NCBI GenBank assembly: GCA_900208305.1
Contig: OAPG01000001.1
Span: 2,294,001-2,358,000 of the forward strand
Length of the DNA stretch: 64,000 bases
Source of the DNA: Melanopsichium pennsylvanicum
Taxonomy: Eukaryota; Basidiomycota; Ustilaginomycetes; Ustilaginales
Reading direction: 5' to 3'
The position numbers were made by a program, and so were the translations under genes. Under the pieces are notes generated by a model, which did no database searches, had not been told where the DNA came from, and saw only the letters and a program-made list of their open reading frames with translations. The stretch's first letter is position 1. Every line of letters starts with the position of its first letter. Positions 51,377 through 62,442 of this stretch are shown here, one piece after another.

Positions 51377-53627
51377 ATGACCACCAAGACTCAGGGTACT
51401 CGACATTCACTACCTGCCAAAGTAAGTGGCATCGCCTCGCATCGTAATGCATCTGCGCAGACAGAACAATGTGTAGACAGGAGAATAAGTTGCTGATTGA
51501 AAGTCTCTGCGCTTGGCTGGTGACTGATTGCAACTTGTCCAGCCGATGGTCGCGCCTCTGACCCCGCCCGATGCCTCTACGCAAGGGCAAAACTCTGTGA
51601 ACGAGCAATGCGCTCTAAGCGTCAGCGAGCGTCAGATGGAGTGGCCTTCCGTTCAGCAGTGGACTACACCGACATGGAGCGCACATGGCTGGTCAATGAC
51701 CCCTTCGTTCACTACGCCAGCCCTGACAGCTAGCACTCTGTCAACCTCTTCCATCTACGGAGGAAGATCCCCCTTGCTCACACCTGCAGCGGCTGGCCCC
51801 ATTGCGCTGAGAGCCTTCGACAAGGCCCATATGATGAGTCTGCCGTCCGCTGAAAGCTTTGACAACGGATCATCTCCACCTTTCATTTCCCACAGCAACG
51901 CTAGCAGCGGAGAAAAAGACTTTTGCACTGGGTCGACCTCAATCAGCCAGTGCGATGGAGGCACTCTATCGCTTTCTTCTTCCTTTAGTAGGCTGACCGT
52001 ATTGGAACAGCAGGATCGAGATTTTACCAGGACGTTAAACTTGGCATCACAGCAACTGACATCGGCCATGACTGAGTCAAGACCAGTAGCGCCGGTGCTC
52101 ATCCCGATGCAGCCCACAGGAGCTGGTGTTCCACTCACTTGTGTGGTGGAGACGCTTTCGTCCAGGGGTTCTAAAGCAGCTGCCGAGGATCCGGAGACTG
52201 TCGCTGCTGCTTACAAGCTTAGCCAAATGGGCATTGGGTGAGTGTCATTACAGCAGGGACCGAATTATCTTTATTTTTCTGACCAGTAGCTAATCGAATG
52301 GAAACCTCCTGTAATTCGACGTTGACAGCATCGGCCCTGGCATCAATCCAAAAGTAGCGTCAAGCCGTAATGGCGTTCAGGGCCGCGGTCGAAGCACTGC
52401 AAGCGAGCCACCGATCGTGAACACGGGGAACTCGGGTCCGATGTGTGTTCAAGCTGGAGACTGGATCTGCACAGCCTGTGGCTTTGTAGTAAGTACCTTC
52501 GGCATCATTAGGATGTCACGCGTCGCTTCGCGTCGGCAACCCCGAACGAGACTTTCGGCCATCCGTAGGCGTCTAAGCGTCATCACTGACCATTCCTTCC
52601 TCTCTGTGTTCGTTTGGCGTTCTTGTCAGAATTGGAGACGTCGCGATGTATGCATGCGCTGCTACCCTCACGCAGAAGGCAACGAAATTGGCCGGGGTAT
52701 TCAAGGCGGTGAGATGTTGGCGAAGAGGCTCGCTGCCGGCCTCAATACTGATTCGGAAGAATACAGGGCATCCGTGGAAGCGTTATGCCCCGATAAGCCC
52801 AAGCGAGGGATGGACACATGCTCTCAGCGCCATACAGTGCACGAGCTGCCACGGAACCCTCAGCAAGCATACTCGGGAGGAAATTCGTCCGACGTCAGCT
52901 CAGCGCTCTATCCCGTTGCTGTGAGCTCGCATTTCACCCCCTCCAATTCCTTGGGCATCTATCACAGCGTAAATGTCCATCAGCACTGGAGACAGCAAAC
53001 AGCGCCTGCTGAACAGGCTAGGCAGCTGCCAGACTTCCAGGCACAAGCCTGTCCTCGGCTCCCTTCCCACCACCAGCAGCAACAATACTGGAAGAGCGCC
53101 CAACGCGATGTCGACAGCCCCTCTCAGGCATATTCTCCGCAGATGAGCTGGTCAGACTTCAGTCAAATGTGTCTCAATTCGGCTGATCATCAGCGCCCAC
53201 ATTTATTTCAACGATCTTCTGACTGTATCTCGCAGCCAAACGTCGCTGCTACTGGTAGCAGGGGCCTTCGCCGCTCAGAGACATGCCCAGGATCAGACGA
53301 GTTGCGGCGACTAGCGAACATTCAGAGTCAATCCCAGCACAGCACTACGAGCCCTTCTAGCACCTCTTCGTCGGTTTGGTCGCAAAATTCTCAGACTCCA
53401 TCTTTCGCACTGCCCAAAGATATCTGGGCACCAGCACCGAAGCGGTCGACTCTACTCGCCGTGGACCCAGAAGACGTTTCTCGAGAGAGACGCGCCAAAC
53501 CGCAACCCATCGGCACAAGATCGACGGCAGTGACCGCGATCAGCGCGGCTGCTCACAGCTTTCGTGGCAAGGGCGACAACAATAATAATAACAACAACAG
53601 CTCTACCACCAACAACGACAACGACAA

Positions 53628-53684
<57 letters not shown>

Positions 53685-53823
53685 TAACAACAGCAACAAC
53701 AACAACGGTAATGCTTCTGGAAAAGATACTGAAATTTTGGAAACCGCTGGACGAAAGGACAACAAACCTACTATTGATTGGATTTCGGATGCTCTGACTT
53801 CTCCTCTCTCGTCTGGGTCATGA
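51377..53823 (+). CDS. RanBP2-type zinc-finger protein with Asn/Ser-rich C-terminus, four exons
   Basis: Exons 51377-51421, 51543-52237, 52329-52488 and 52630-53823 encode 697 residues. Introns of 121, 91 and 141 bp all start GTAAGT or GTGAGT and end CAG. The only domain is one RanBP2-type zinc finger near residue 290, GDWICTACGFV joined to NWRRRDVCMRCYP, with C-x2-C-x10-C-x2-C spacing; the NWRRR part is typical of fingers that bind single-stranded RNA. The remainder is Ser/Gln/Pro-rich, and near the C-terminus a run of Asn and Asn-Ser repeats (about residues 614-660) is encoded by an AACAGC microsatellite. Intron 3 separates the two halves of the finger. A role in RNA binding is inference; no name is assigned. 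Confidence 0.8.
53577..53706 (+). repeat. AAC/AACAGC microsatellite inside the zinc-finger gene
   Basis: AAT/AAC triplets are followed by about nine AACAGC hexamers (about 53629-53683), then more AAC. It encodes poly-Asn and Asn-Ser repeats in frame. Length changes by three or six bases would keep the frame. Confidence 0.95.
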
Positions 53824-54272
53824 ATCATCTACCATTTGCGACCTTACATTATCGTAAGCGTGCTTTTCGGCCCTTCCCTCAATCTACAGAAGCCCGTTAG
53901 TTTGCGTCACCAACATTTTGATTCGGCTCAGACCGCACCTGCGCCCCGGTGCACGGTACCATATTTCTTCCCGCTCGTTCAGCCAGCGCATCTTGACTCA
54001 ATTAGGATTGATCTCAGCGTGTAGTTCGGTTCTTGAAATACTATCAGACTCGGAGATGTGCAAGCGAAGTGAATGTTCGATTGGATGACTATATCGTGAA
54101 AGGAAGATCTAGAAATACAACGTGACCGGGTGGCAAAGGATGCTGAGCGGGTGTAAAGATTCCGAAATGGGAGTATGTTGACCAATTGTCAAAGAGGAGC
54201 TTCGGTAGAGATACGTGATGAGGACTGAAGTGCAATAATGCATAACGAGGGGAATAGTGCACCGCAGATGAA
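53824..54272. other. Convergent 3' intergenic region, zinc-finger gene / CDC24
   Basis: 449 bp between facing stop codons. Nothing beyond the two expected 3' UTRs is seen. Confidence 0.5.
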
Positions 54273-57200
54273 TCAAGTGACCACGATTTCAACCTCACCG
54301 TTGATTGCTGCATCGAAAGCCATCAAGACATCTTCGTCGTCGTTGATCAATACGTTGTCACCATCTTCGTCAATGTATCGCATCCTCAGGGTGTGGTCTG
54401 TGGTTTTCTTGTCGGAGCAAAGTTTGATCTTTTTGGTGACCTTGTCAAGAAGGGCCGAGAACGAGATGGATGTTAGAACTACGACGACAAACTTGTCTTC
54501 TGCGTAGTTGACAATGAGCTTGACTGCATTTGAGTTTGGGTTTGTGGGGTTGCGCGGGGGTTGGGAGAGGTTGCTGGATCCTCTGTGCGTAGCGGAAGAG
54601 GAGGAAGAGGTGGCGTTGGTGGCGTTGGTGATGTTGACAGGCGATGAAGCGGCTGTTGAACTCTGCGGACGTGAGTTCTGGCCGCTCGCTCCTGACTCGG
54701 ATGTGGAAATGGAGGACGACGAGCATCGCTTGTCTACCCCGTTGCCATTGACGCCCACGGTGGCACCAGCTGAGGGATTTGGTACAGCAGCGTGAACAGG
54801 TGCCGGAGGCAACCCGTTGAAAGCAGACAGCTTTGGCATGGGTGGTGGTGGACCGCCCTGCATATGTGGTGGCAAAACATACATGTTATGCTGTTGCGGA
54901 TTACTCGCCGACCTGCTTCTGTTGTGCGCTTCCCCAGAATCAGAAGTGGCCCGAGACATGGAGGAAGCGACACTATCACCTCGTGGGAGAGTAGATCTAA
55001 AGTCCGAAGAGGCGCTATCTGAGCTGCCATCAAGGTATTCAACAGCCCCACCGTCAAGCGCTCTTGGTGGCCTTGGGTAGTTTTGTGCCGGCGCTGCTCC
55101 GCTAGGTTGGCGCAGTTGGCGAGACGAGGAAGCTTTGCGTAGCGCATGCACCTGTTGGTCCGCCCCGCTAGAGTAGCTCAGGCCGCGTGGCATGGGTGGA
55201 GGCACTGCCGGCGAGTGCGATCGCCATTGAGCCATGACGCTCGAGTCCTGATCCTCGGTGCGGGCGCGGGGTCGTAGATCAACGTTGGAGCTGGAAGCAA
55301 GTGAGTTCTGACGTTCCCTTCCATCCGAGCCAGGTTGAGAGAACCTACCCTGTGCGGCTGGAGTGACCCTGCCGGAAGTAGGTTCGTAGTAGCTCCCTCC
55401 CGTGCCAGCCTCACTGTCCTCATCATCGTAGCGGTATGAGCTAGCTTGGCTGTGTGTACGTGAAAGTCCTGCTGGAGGAAGGGCGGCACTGAACGGATTG
55501 ACGGGTGCCATCTCCGACAAAGGCGTCTGTGGGAAATGTGAAGAGGTCTGCGTAATTCGACGACCAAGAGCGCCCGCACCAGCCATGTTCAGGCTGTACT
55601 GCTGGCTGTAATGCTGCGCGGCGGCCTGTTGTCTCCTCATGTTCACCTCGTCGATCAGCTTGTTGATCGCCGTCTGCCACAGCTTCAGCTGCTCCTCGTT
55701 CTTGCACTTGAGTGCGAAAGATTCATGATCCACGTCGCCCCTCCACCAGACTTGCAAAGCGTGTTGGCCACTGGCTGTGCCGAGGATGCTGCTCATCTTG
55801 CTGTTGGCAAAAGCTCCCGTGACGTTGTTGATGAAGATCCGGCCTTTGAGTTGCAATGTGGTTTTGACCTTCTTACCACCGGAGGCGGTAGCGCCGTGCT
55901 TTTGCTTCAGAAGCGAGCTGTTCTTGTTGCCTTTCTTCTGAGCCGCTGGAGTGAGCTCCTTGCAGCACAAAAGGATTTTCTCGAAGAGGTACACGTGATA
56001 CTCACGCTCGGTGTCGCTTTTAGCTACCATGAAGACATCGGACAGAAGTAGTAGACCGAAGGTCTTGATGTTGTGTCCTTTCCAATCTTCAACGCGCCAC
56101 TCGAGTTCTTTGACGAGATGCGCATTCTCCTGAAGTCGGCTGGTTTCATTGACCTTGTCAGTAATACGGCGCATGACTTCCAAGCCGTCTTCTAGCTCTT
56201 GGTAACGAGGCGCGTCTTCTGATGTCTTCTTGAGGAGCTGTTCGAGCAAAAGAGGGTATTTGCAGATACGCTGCACGGGCTTGATCATGAACGTGGGCAA
56301 TTCATAGGCTGGGTCGAGGTAGCAGCCCTGCGCAGACGGCATGCCCTTGAGTCGAACCAAGTTGTGTGCTTCTTGGTTGATGAGATCAAGAGCAACATTG
56401 TAGTTGGCGCAGAACGGTTCGTATACGGCAAAATCCTCTTCCATGGTCCTGAACACGTGGCCAAAGTGCTGCTCGTCGGGAGGGCGACGGACGTTCTCTT
56501 CGACGCAGATAAGGAATCGTCTTTGCACGTCGACCAGCTTGTTGAGATTTCCGAAGAGATTGTGCAGCGTGTCCGGTGGGAGGATATCGTACTGTGCCAG
56601 CGCGCGCGCGTAGTTCTGCAGCACTTCAAGGTCCTGCACGTACTTCCTCTCGGTTGTGAGCAGCTCACGAATGACCTTGGCACGGTCATCGGAAGGGTGA
56701 TCGAGGTCGTCGTTGTCGCTCTTGCGATTCGTCTCGATGAGCAAGCCGCGCTCTTCAAAGACATCGAGGAGGCGATTGATAGTGCGAACGACTTTGACGA
56801 AGCCGTTGGTATCGTTGAGATAGAGCTGGGAAACGGTGAAAATATCGTCGGGATCCCATCCGAGATTCTGCTTGAGCGCAATGATGAACTTCATCACCTG
56901 CGCCTTGCATGCATTGGCGTTGGATCGATTCGCATCCGGGTTGACTGGCAGCTCGACCTGGGGATTCATGGTGTTGAAAAGGGCACAAAGGGGTGAGCCG
57001 AGGCGAAAGCACTGCCAGAGTTGCGTTACAGGATCGCAGCTTGGTTTACGGATCGGCGCGCCTGTCGGTGAAGTCGGGCTGCCAGCTGTGGGCGAAAGTG
57101 GATCAGAGGACGTAGATGGTGATGTAGCCGAGCCCGCCATCATCTCGTCCAGATACGCTTCGCCGAAGCCGGGAACGCAGTACAGACGATCACGCAAGTT

Positions 57201-57500
57201 CAGACAGGCCTGATACAATGAGGAGCCAGCAACAGCTTGCTTGTTGGCAATCGTATTTGCTGCAGCGGGTGCGCCGGCCATCAGAGCCGCACCGCCTGGG
57301 CCAATAAGGGAAGCACCAATACCGCCATCCGCCGAGCTGGCGCCTGTCAAATTCGTGTTTGCGTTCATACCTGGCAATGGAGAGGGCGACAATGGCATAG
57401 ATGAAGCAGAAAGGGTTGTGGGGTCGAAAGCGGGTGACGACGAAGACGAGATGGACTGCTTGCGAACAGATCTGAACGCGAGCGATGCGGAAGCGGCCAT
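54273..57500 (-). CDS. CDC24: Cdc24-type Rho guanine-nucleotide exchange factor
   Basis: A single-exon protein of 1075 residues, ATG at 57500. Domains in order: a calponin-homology-like CDC24 region (about 150-260, WQCFRLGSPLCALFN to VKVVRTINRLLDVFEERG), a DH domain (about 285-460, VIRELLTTERKYVQDLEVL), a PH domain (about 480-640, including MSSILGTASGQHALQVWW), a long Ser/Pro/Gln-rich linker and a C-terminal PB1 domain (about 990-1075) with an acidic OPCA-like patch (RYIDEDGDNVLINDDEDV). Cdc24 loads Cdc42 with GTP for polarity and mating; its PB1 domain binds the scaffold Bem1. Homopolymeric Ala and Ser runs occur in the first 130 residues. Confidence 0.95.
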   Translation of the reverse strand: MAASASLAFRSVRKQSISSSSSPAFDPTTLSASSMPLSPSPLPGMNANTNLTGASSADGGIGASLIGPGGAALMAGAPAAANTIANKQAVAGSSLYQACLNLRDRLYCVPGFGEAYLDEMMAGSATSPSTSSDPLSPTAGSPTSPTGAPIRKPSCDPVTQLWQCFRLGSPLCALFNTMNPQVELPVNPDANRSNANACKAQVMKFIIALKQNLGWDPDDIFTVSQLYLNDTNGFVKVVRTINRLLDVFEERGLLIETNRKSDNDDLDHPSDDRAKVIRELLTTERKYVQDLEVLQNYARALAQYDILPPDTLHNLFGNLNKLVDVQRRFLICVEENVRRPPDEQHFGHVFRTMEEDFAVYEPFCANYNVALDLINQEAHNLVRLKGMPSAQGCYLDPAYELPTFMIKPVQRICKYPLLLEQLLKKTSEDAPRYQELEDGLEVMRRITDKVNETSRLQENAHLVKELEWRVEDWKGHNIKTFGLLLLSDVFMVAKSDTEREYHVYLFEKILLCCKELTPAAQKKGNKNSSLLKQKHGATASGGKKVKTTLQLKGRIFINNVTGAFANSKMSSILGTASGQHALQVWWRGDVDHESFALKCKNEEQLKLWQTAINKLIDEVNMRRQQAAAQHYSQQYSLNMAGAGALGRRITQTSSHFPQTPLSEMAPVNPFSAALPPAGLSRTHSQASSYRYDDEDSEAGTGGSYYEPTSGRVTPAAQGRFSQPGSDGRERQNSLASSSNVDLRPRARTEDQDSSVMAQWRSHSPAVPPPMPRGLSYSSGADQQVHALRKASSSRQLRQPSGAAPAQNYPRPPRALDGGAVEYLDGSSDSASSDFRSTLPRGDSVASSMSRATSDSGEAHNRSRSASNPQQHNMYVLPPHMQGGPPPPMPKLSAFNGLPPAPVHAAVPNPSAGATVGVNGNGVDKRCSSSSISTSESGASGQNSRPQSSTAASSPVNITNATNATSSSSSATHRGSSNLSQPPRNPTNPNSNAVKLIVNYAEDKFVVVVLTSISFSALLDKVTKKIKLCSDKKTTDHTLRMRYIDEDGDNVLINDDEDVLMAFDAAINGEVEIVVT

Positions 57501-58398
57501 GGCGTTGTGTAGATCGGGAGCAGATAGCGCTCAAGAGGACGGGTGATGATCCGTCCTTGATCCGTGTGGAGATCAATTGAGAGACTTGATTGAGATATCA
57601 GAGTCGCTAGCAGATGTTGATGAGCGGGAACTGACGTGACAGCCGCTCGAACGTCTATTGAGCTGTTGTGCCCGAGGGTGATGGCGCTTTATTTGCACTG
57701 TAACGAGTCGGCTGTGGTTGAATCCACGGCCTATGGATATCACGGGCGTTTGTTGCGATGAAGAAGACAAGGCGAAACCGGCGGAACGAGCGAGGCGGAT
57801 GCGGTGTTGCAGATAAAATTCGAGTTGCTGCAAGAAGAATAGGAGTGGGACGATGCGAAGGAAACGATGGGACAGTTTCGAGGCGGCCAAGATCAGAGAG
57901 AAGATGAAATGAGCGAGACAACCGGAGTGATGGTGTTGCAGGATGTGAGCGTGTCGGGTCCGGGCCTCATTAGTTAAGGTTCGCTGTCCGGGCGGAAGAG
58001 AGCGCTGATTAAGGATGAGGATGCAAATGCAAATGCGGCTTGGTTCTGCGAATTCTGATGTGGTGCGGAGTCCAGTCCGGTGATCAGGGTGCGCGCTTGT
58101 ACGAAAAGAAGGACCGGACCGAGTTGAATGGACGAGATAGTAGTGGTGGTGAATGCGTTGATGGCGGTGGAGATGGTGATTGGTGGCACCAGGAGACGTC
58201 AAAGATGGTGTGGATCGCGCGGAGCAGGGAACAAAACGTGCGAGAGTGTAAGGGTAGGGGGAGGATGGCCGGTAAAGAGGCGAGGTGATGGCAGGGCCGA
58301 GCAGAGACTGGGATCGAGGATGGCGTTGTGCAGATTTGGCAGCTATTCGAAAATCGGTACGCTGAGCTTGGTCGGACAGATAGGTCAGTCGGGTCGGA

Positions 58399-58434
<36 letters not shown>

Positions 58435-58440
58435 GTGTGT

Positions 58441-58472
<32 letters not shown>

Positions 58473-61400
58473 TTGAGTGTGACCTAGTGTGATGTGTGTG
58501 GATGGATGAGGAGCGTTGCAGGTTTAAGCGAGGTTGCCTACTGCAGACAGCGTGCAAGTGTCAAGTGGTGTCGTGTTGTGGGATTTCTGGCCAGAAATTG
58601 AGTGAGGGAAGATGAGGGCAAACAGAGAGAAAGCCAGACTTATGATTGAGTAGAGAAACAGTCAAAGCGAAAGTGAACCCAAGACAACTGTGTGTGCTTG
58701 TCGCTCGTGAGCAGCAAGCCCACCTCGATTTAACGTCCTGTACAACCACCACTCCGTACTGCGCAGTGTACACACGTACGCTGTGAGAACCTTTACGAAG
58801 CGTCTCAACTCAGCACCGCTCTACACTGCAATCCAAAGGAAGAGGCTGACACCATTGCTATGTTTTATGTCAGCCCTGCTCTATGCAAGCGGAGGCGCAT
58901 TTTGGTTGAAGAGAGAAAGGATGGTCGGATGCGGCAGTAAGAGCAAGGGACATCCTAACGAAGGGCAGAATACACGCATCCCACCAGCGAGAGTGTAGTG
59001 AGGAGTGTTAGTGCGGAGGGCCAATGAAGTTGAATCTACGCACAAGCTAGCAAAGAGGTCGAGATAGTCATTTCACAAGAGGGTATTGAAACAAAAAAGG
59101 GCCAGGTCAACAGGCAGATTTCATGTGACAGAGTAGCTGCCTTCTCGTTTTGTATTCGATCCTTCGTATTCGATCCTTCAAAATGCTGCAGATCAGGTTT
59201 CGAGTTGGGCAATGCCCAAAAGGGGGTGCAGCGGCAGAGGGATTGCAGAGAACCTACTCAAGTGCGAGAGGGTGATTTCAAGTGGAAGCGTGGCACAGTA
59301 TTTTAGCGAAGGCGTCGCATCTAACAAAAGGGTGCAAGCCACACGACCCCAGACAGAGAGACTCTTTCTTTTGGAATTTTGGGGCACTTGAGCTGTGAAA
59401 GGGGTTTCTCACTTCATCTCGGCTAAAGCCAAATACACGCATCAAGAGAAAACAGGGGAGGAAGGAGGGAGATACAAATCAAAACACCCTTTTTTGACCT
59501 CGCAGCTGAACTGTGCGATGCGGGCCACGCCGAAAGACCGGCGTTGAGACTTGAGAATCCACGCTGAAATTAGATGAGACATAAAAAAACCCCGCGAAAA
59601 CAGGGGTCGAGAATTATCAAAAGAAAAATAACCACATCGGGAGACTCGACTCGTACACCGACAAGAATGTGTGCGCTCCGTATAGGCAGCATTGTACCGA
59701 GACCTGGTTGGCTGACTCAAGGGGCTTGCAGTGTCCTACCAACTGCGGTGAAGAGGACGGACAGGCTCAATCGGCTTCGCTCCAACAAGGGTGGAGCGGG
59801 ACAATACGGTATACAGTCAGGGTTTGACCCACTCTCACCCTTACGCAAGCCTAAATGTAGAGGACTGACCGGATGCCTGTCTGTGACAACGAGTCCCTAA
59901 CAAGAAGAATTCCGGCCACGCGAGGTCAAACAAGAGGAGCAGCAAAATAAGACTTTCTCCGCCATCGCCACCTGTGCCTCTGTACACAAGCAAGGACTTC
60001 ACGGCCACAACACCCGCACTGCCATCACCATACCCAGATCAGCACCGTAGGGAGAGCCTTGCTTTGCCACCATCGTACACGGTCTCGTGTCGGGCACCCT
60101 TGAAGTCAGGGCTACCGGAAGCTGGACAGGGTCACGGAGAGCACTAGAGCTCTGACACGTGCAGGGTCTACACAGAGTAGACCGTTGACATGTACTGTAT
60201 TGTCGGAGCGCGCAGGTAAATTATTCGCTGCTCATACATGCCACCATGCAAGCGAGAAGATTCTGTTGCATGCAACAACGCATCGGTCTGGGCACAAATC
60301 TGCGCACACAAAGTCGGCGCTGTATCCTCTTGCACTTCCATGGTCATTGATCGCTCGAAGGCCCCCGATCGATGGCGCTCGTTCCTACTGTAATTGCTCC
60401 AGAATCGATCGTGTTGTCAGTCCGTGGCGCTGCCTCACGCCACGACAAACCTTCGCTGTCGAAGTCCGCTGCGACAAAGATGCTACGAGGTTGTCACATT
60501 TGATATACATTCGTGCCGAAGCGATGAAATAGATATCCTCGGGTGCTCGCTTTATTCGTTGCCATGATATAGTCCGCCCGATAAGACTCACCGTCTTGGG
60601 CGGCTGGCAACAAGCATCCAGATCGTAGCGCTTGTTCAGTTCGACAAACGGCAACAGCCAAGAACGCGTCGGCAGGGGCGCTGCTCACATCGACAAAGTA
60701 TTTCGAATTTGGCGCCACATTTCAATCGCCTTGCGCGCCCTAAACAGCAAGCTTCAGTAAGGCGGACGTTGGTGTGGGCAAGTAGAAACCACAGTATCCT
60801 AATCACCAGAACGAATCACGACGTGATGTGCCTTGCCGTAAAATTATGTTGTCATCATTGTATGGTGTCCACGCCGACAAGTTAGATCGACGAGACGTGA
60901 TTGGACGCTTGCAGGCTCGACGATGCCGTCCAATGCCGAGAATCGAGTCAACACTAGCCTTGGATAGTCGCGCCGTCGATCGATCCTCATCACGATAGCA
61001 TGCAGAAGGACAACAGTAAAGCGCTTTGCGGGACCGTCTGATTTACGTACGTAGAAAAATACAAGAAAGAGAAAGTAGCTGCATGCTGAGATGCTCATCA
61101 TGCGCTGCAACCCACAGTGAATCCTGCTTACCGTTCCGATCTACCGAGATGCTGGAAGCGAGAGCGGACATTTTGATCGACCAAATCACGACAAGCCGGC
61201 TGGCTCAATTGGCTCGGTTGCATGGCCATCAGGTCGCCAAGTATTCATGGCGTTCAAACCAAGGTTTGCCGAGCGGCCGTTGGCGAGCCTCGGTAGAATA
61301 TTTCCAACTCTCTGTACCAGTCTGCGGTTGGTCAAGAATAGTACTCTTCGTTGTGGAGCTAAACACTGGCGTCCGATTACGGAGGGGTGTCTATCATATA

Positions 61401-62442
61401 AACTAGGAAGACGTTTTCCTCGATGGCGACTAGGATGTCCTGGCGAGCAATATCAAAACATCCGGATACTTGGTCACGATCGAAGCTCGTGCCGCGAATG
61501 AAGCACATGTTGGATCGACGAGACGGATTACAAGGCACGCCGCGACTCGACGCAATATTTAGAACGCGGCTGGATATTTAGATAAACCATCCTTACACTC
61601 GTACTGGGACGCGGAGACGGTCATGAATCCCGATTCACCGTCAGTACGGAGGCGTCGAGATGTGCTTACCGCAATCGGCATGAAAAGCCAGGCCAGTGTT
61701 GGTGTCTAGTTATAAGCAAGCAAGCCAGACCATAGGACAGGCACAGATTCTGTGTTGGTGACAAGTCAACTTCATGCCTCTTTTTTCCTTGTGTTCGTCG
61801 GATGTGTTCCGACGGCGTGGCTCCGAGGCTTTCTTGCGGTCACTCGATAAAGGCACATTCCGGACCTCCCGGACAAGCTTGAAGCCTTGAGGATTGACAT
61901 GCTTTCGTGAATCAACACACTCGGACGACCCAATCGATTGAACCTCCTTTTCATTTTTTGCTACTGTCTCTGACCTTTTTGTCACTCGTTCAGTCTTGAT
62001 CTCTTGACCGGTGTATCGCGTAGCAGCTCCAGCTGCGCGACCAACCCTTATCCGAGGCTCAGAATTTCCAAACTAATGCATGAGGGTTCGGATCAGGTTA
62101 CTCATCGGATCGCGCACCGATTTTCCTGCATCTGTCACCCTGTTTCTCGCCTCTGACACACACGCTGCAACCTCTCGGCAAAACGGCCCTTCCAGTCTTC
62201 GATAATGATGCTGACGTGCGTTCTTTGGCTCGAGCCTTGATAGGTCGGAGCTCTGTTACCATTCCGTCGGACCCTTTTCTCGTACCCAATTTCGGGTTCG
62301 TCCTTGTGATTTGTACAGTCTTCTATCCACTCTGAGCTCCAACTCAGTCACTTCCACGATATCGCAAAACACACTGTACATGTTGATGGTCATTTGATTG
62401 ATACGGAGATTAGAGATACATGCTGGTGACGATGATTATCTG
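57501..62442. other. Long interval without a recognised gene
   Basis: 4.9 kb, by far the longest such stretch in the window. The first part must be the CDC24 promoter and holds a (GT)n microsatellite. From 58500 to 62440 I find only short frames on both strands (largest about 126 codons), none with a domain, signal peptide or convincing splice pattern. I see no tRNA, snRNA or transposon end. It may be a relic region or may hold non-coding transcripts. Confidence 0.45.
58401..58473 (+). repeat. (GT)n dinucleotide microsatellite
   Basis: About 70 bp of GT repeats with two single-base interruptions (a C near 58430 and an A near 58446), 900 bp upstream of the CDC24 start codon. Alternating purine-pyrimidine sequence of this kind can take up Z-DNA. 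Confidence 0.97.

Noticed and set aside
57543..57634. Box C (GTGATGA) and box D (CTGA) about 90 bp apart upstream of CDC24
   Set aside because: Both boxes are short and expected by chance; no guide match to rRNA and no stem, and the region is the likely 5' UTR of CDC24.
58084..58557. Thr/His repeat protein across the GT tract on the minus strand
   Set aside because: It is a translation of the (AC)n microsatellite upstream of CDC24.
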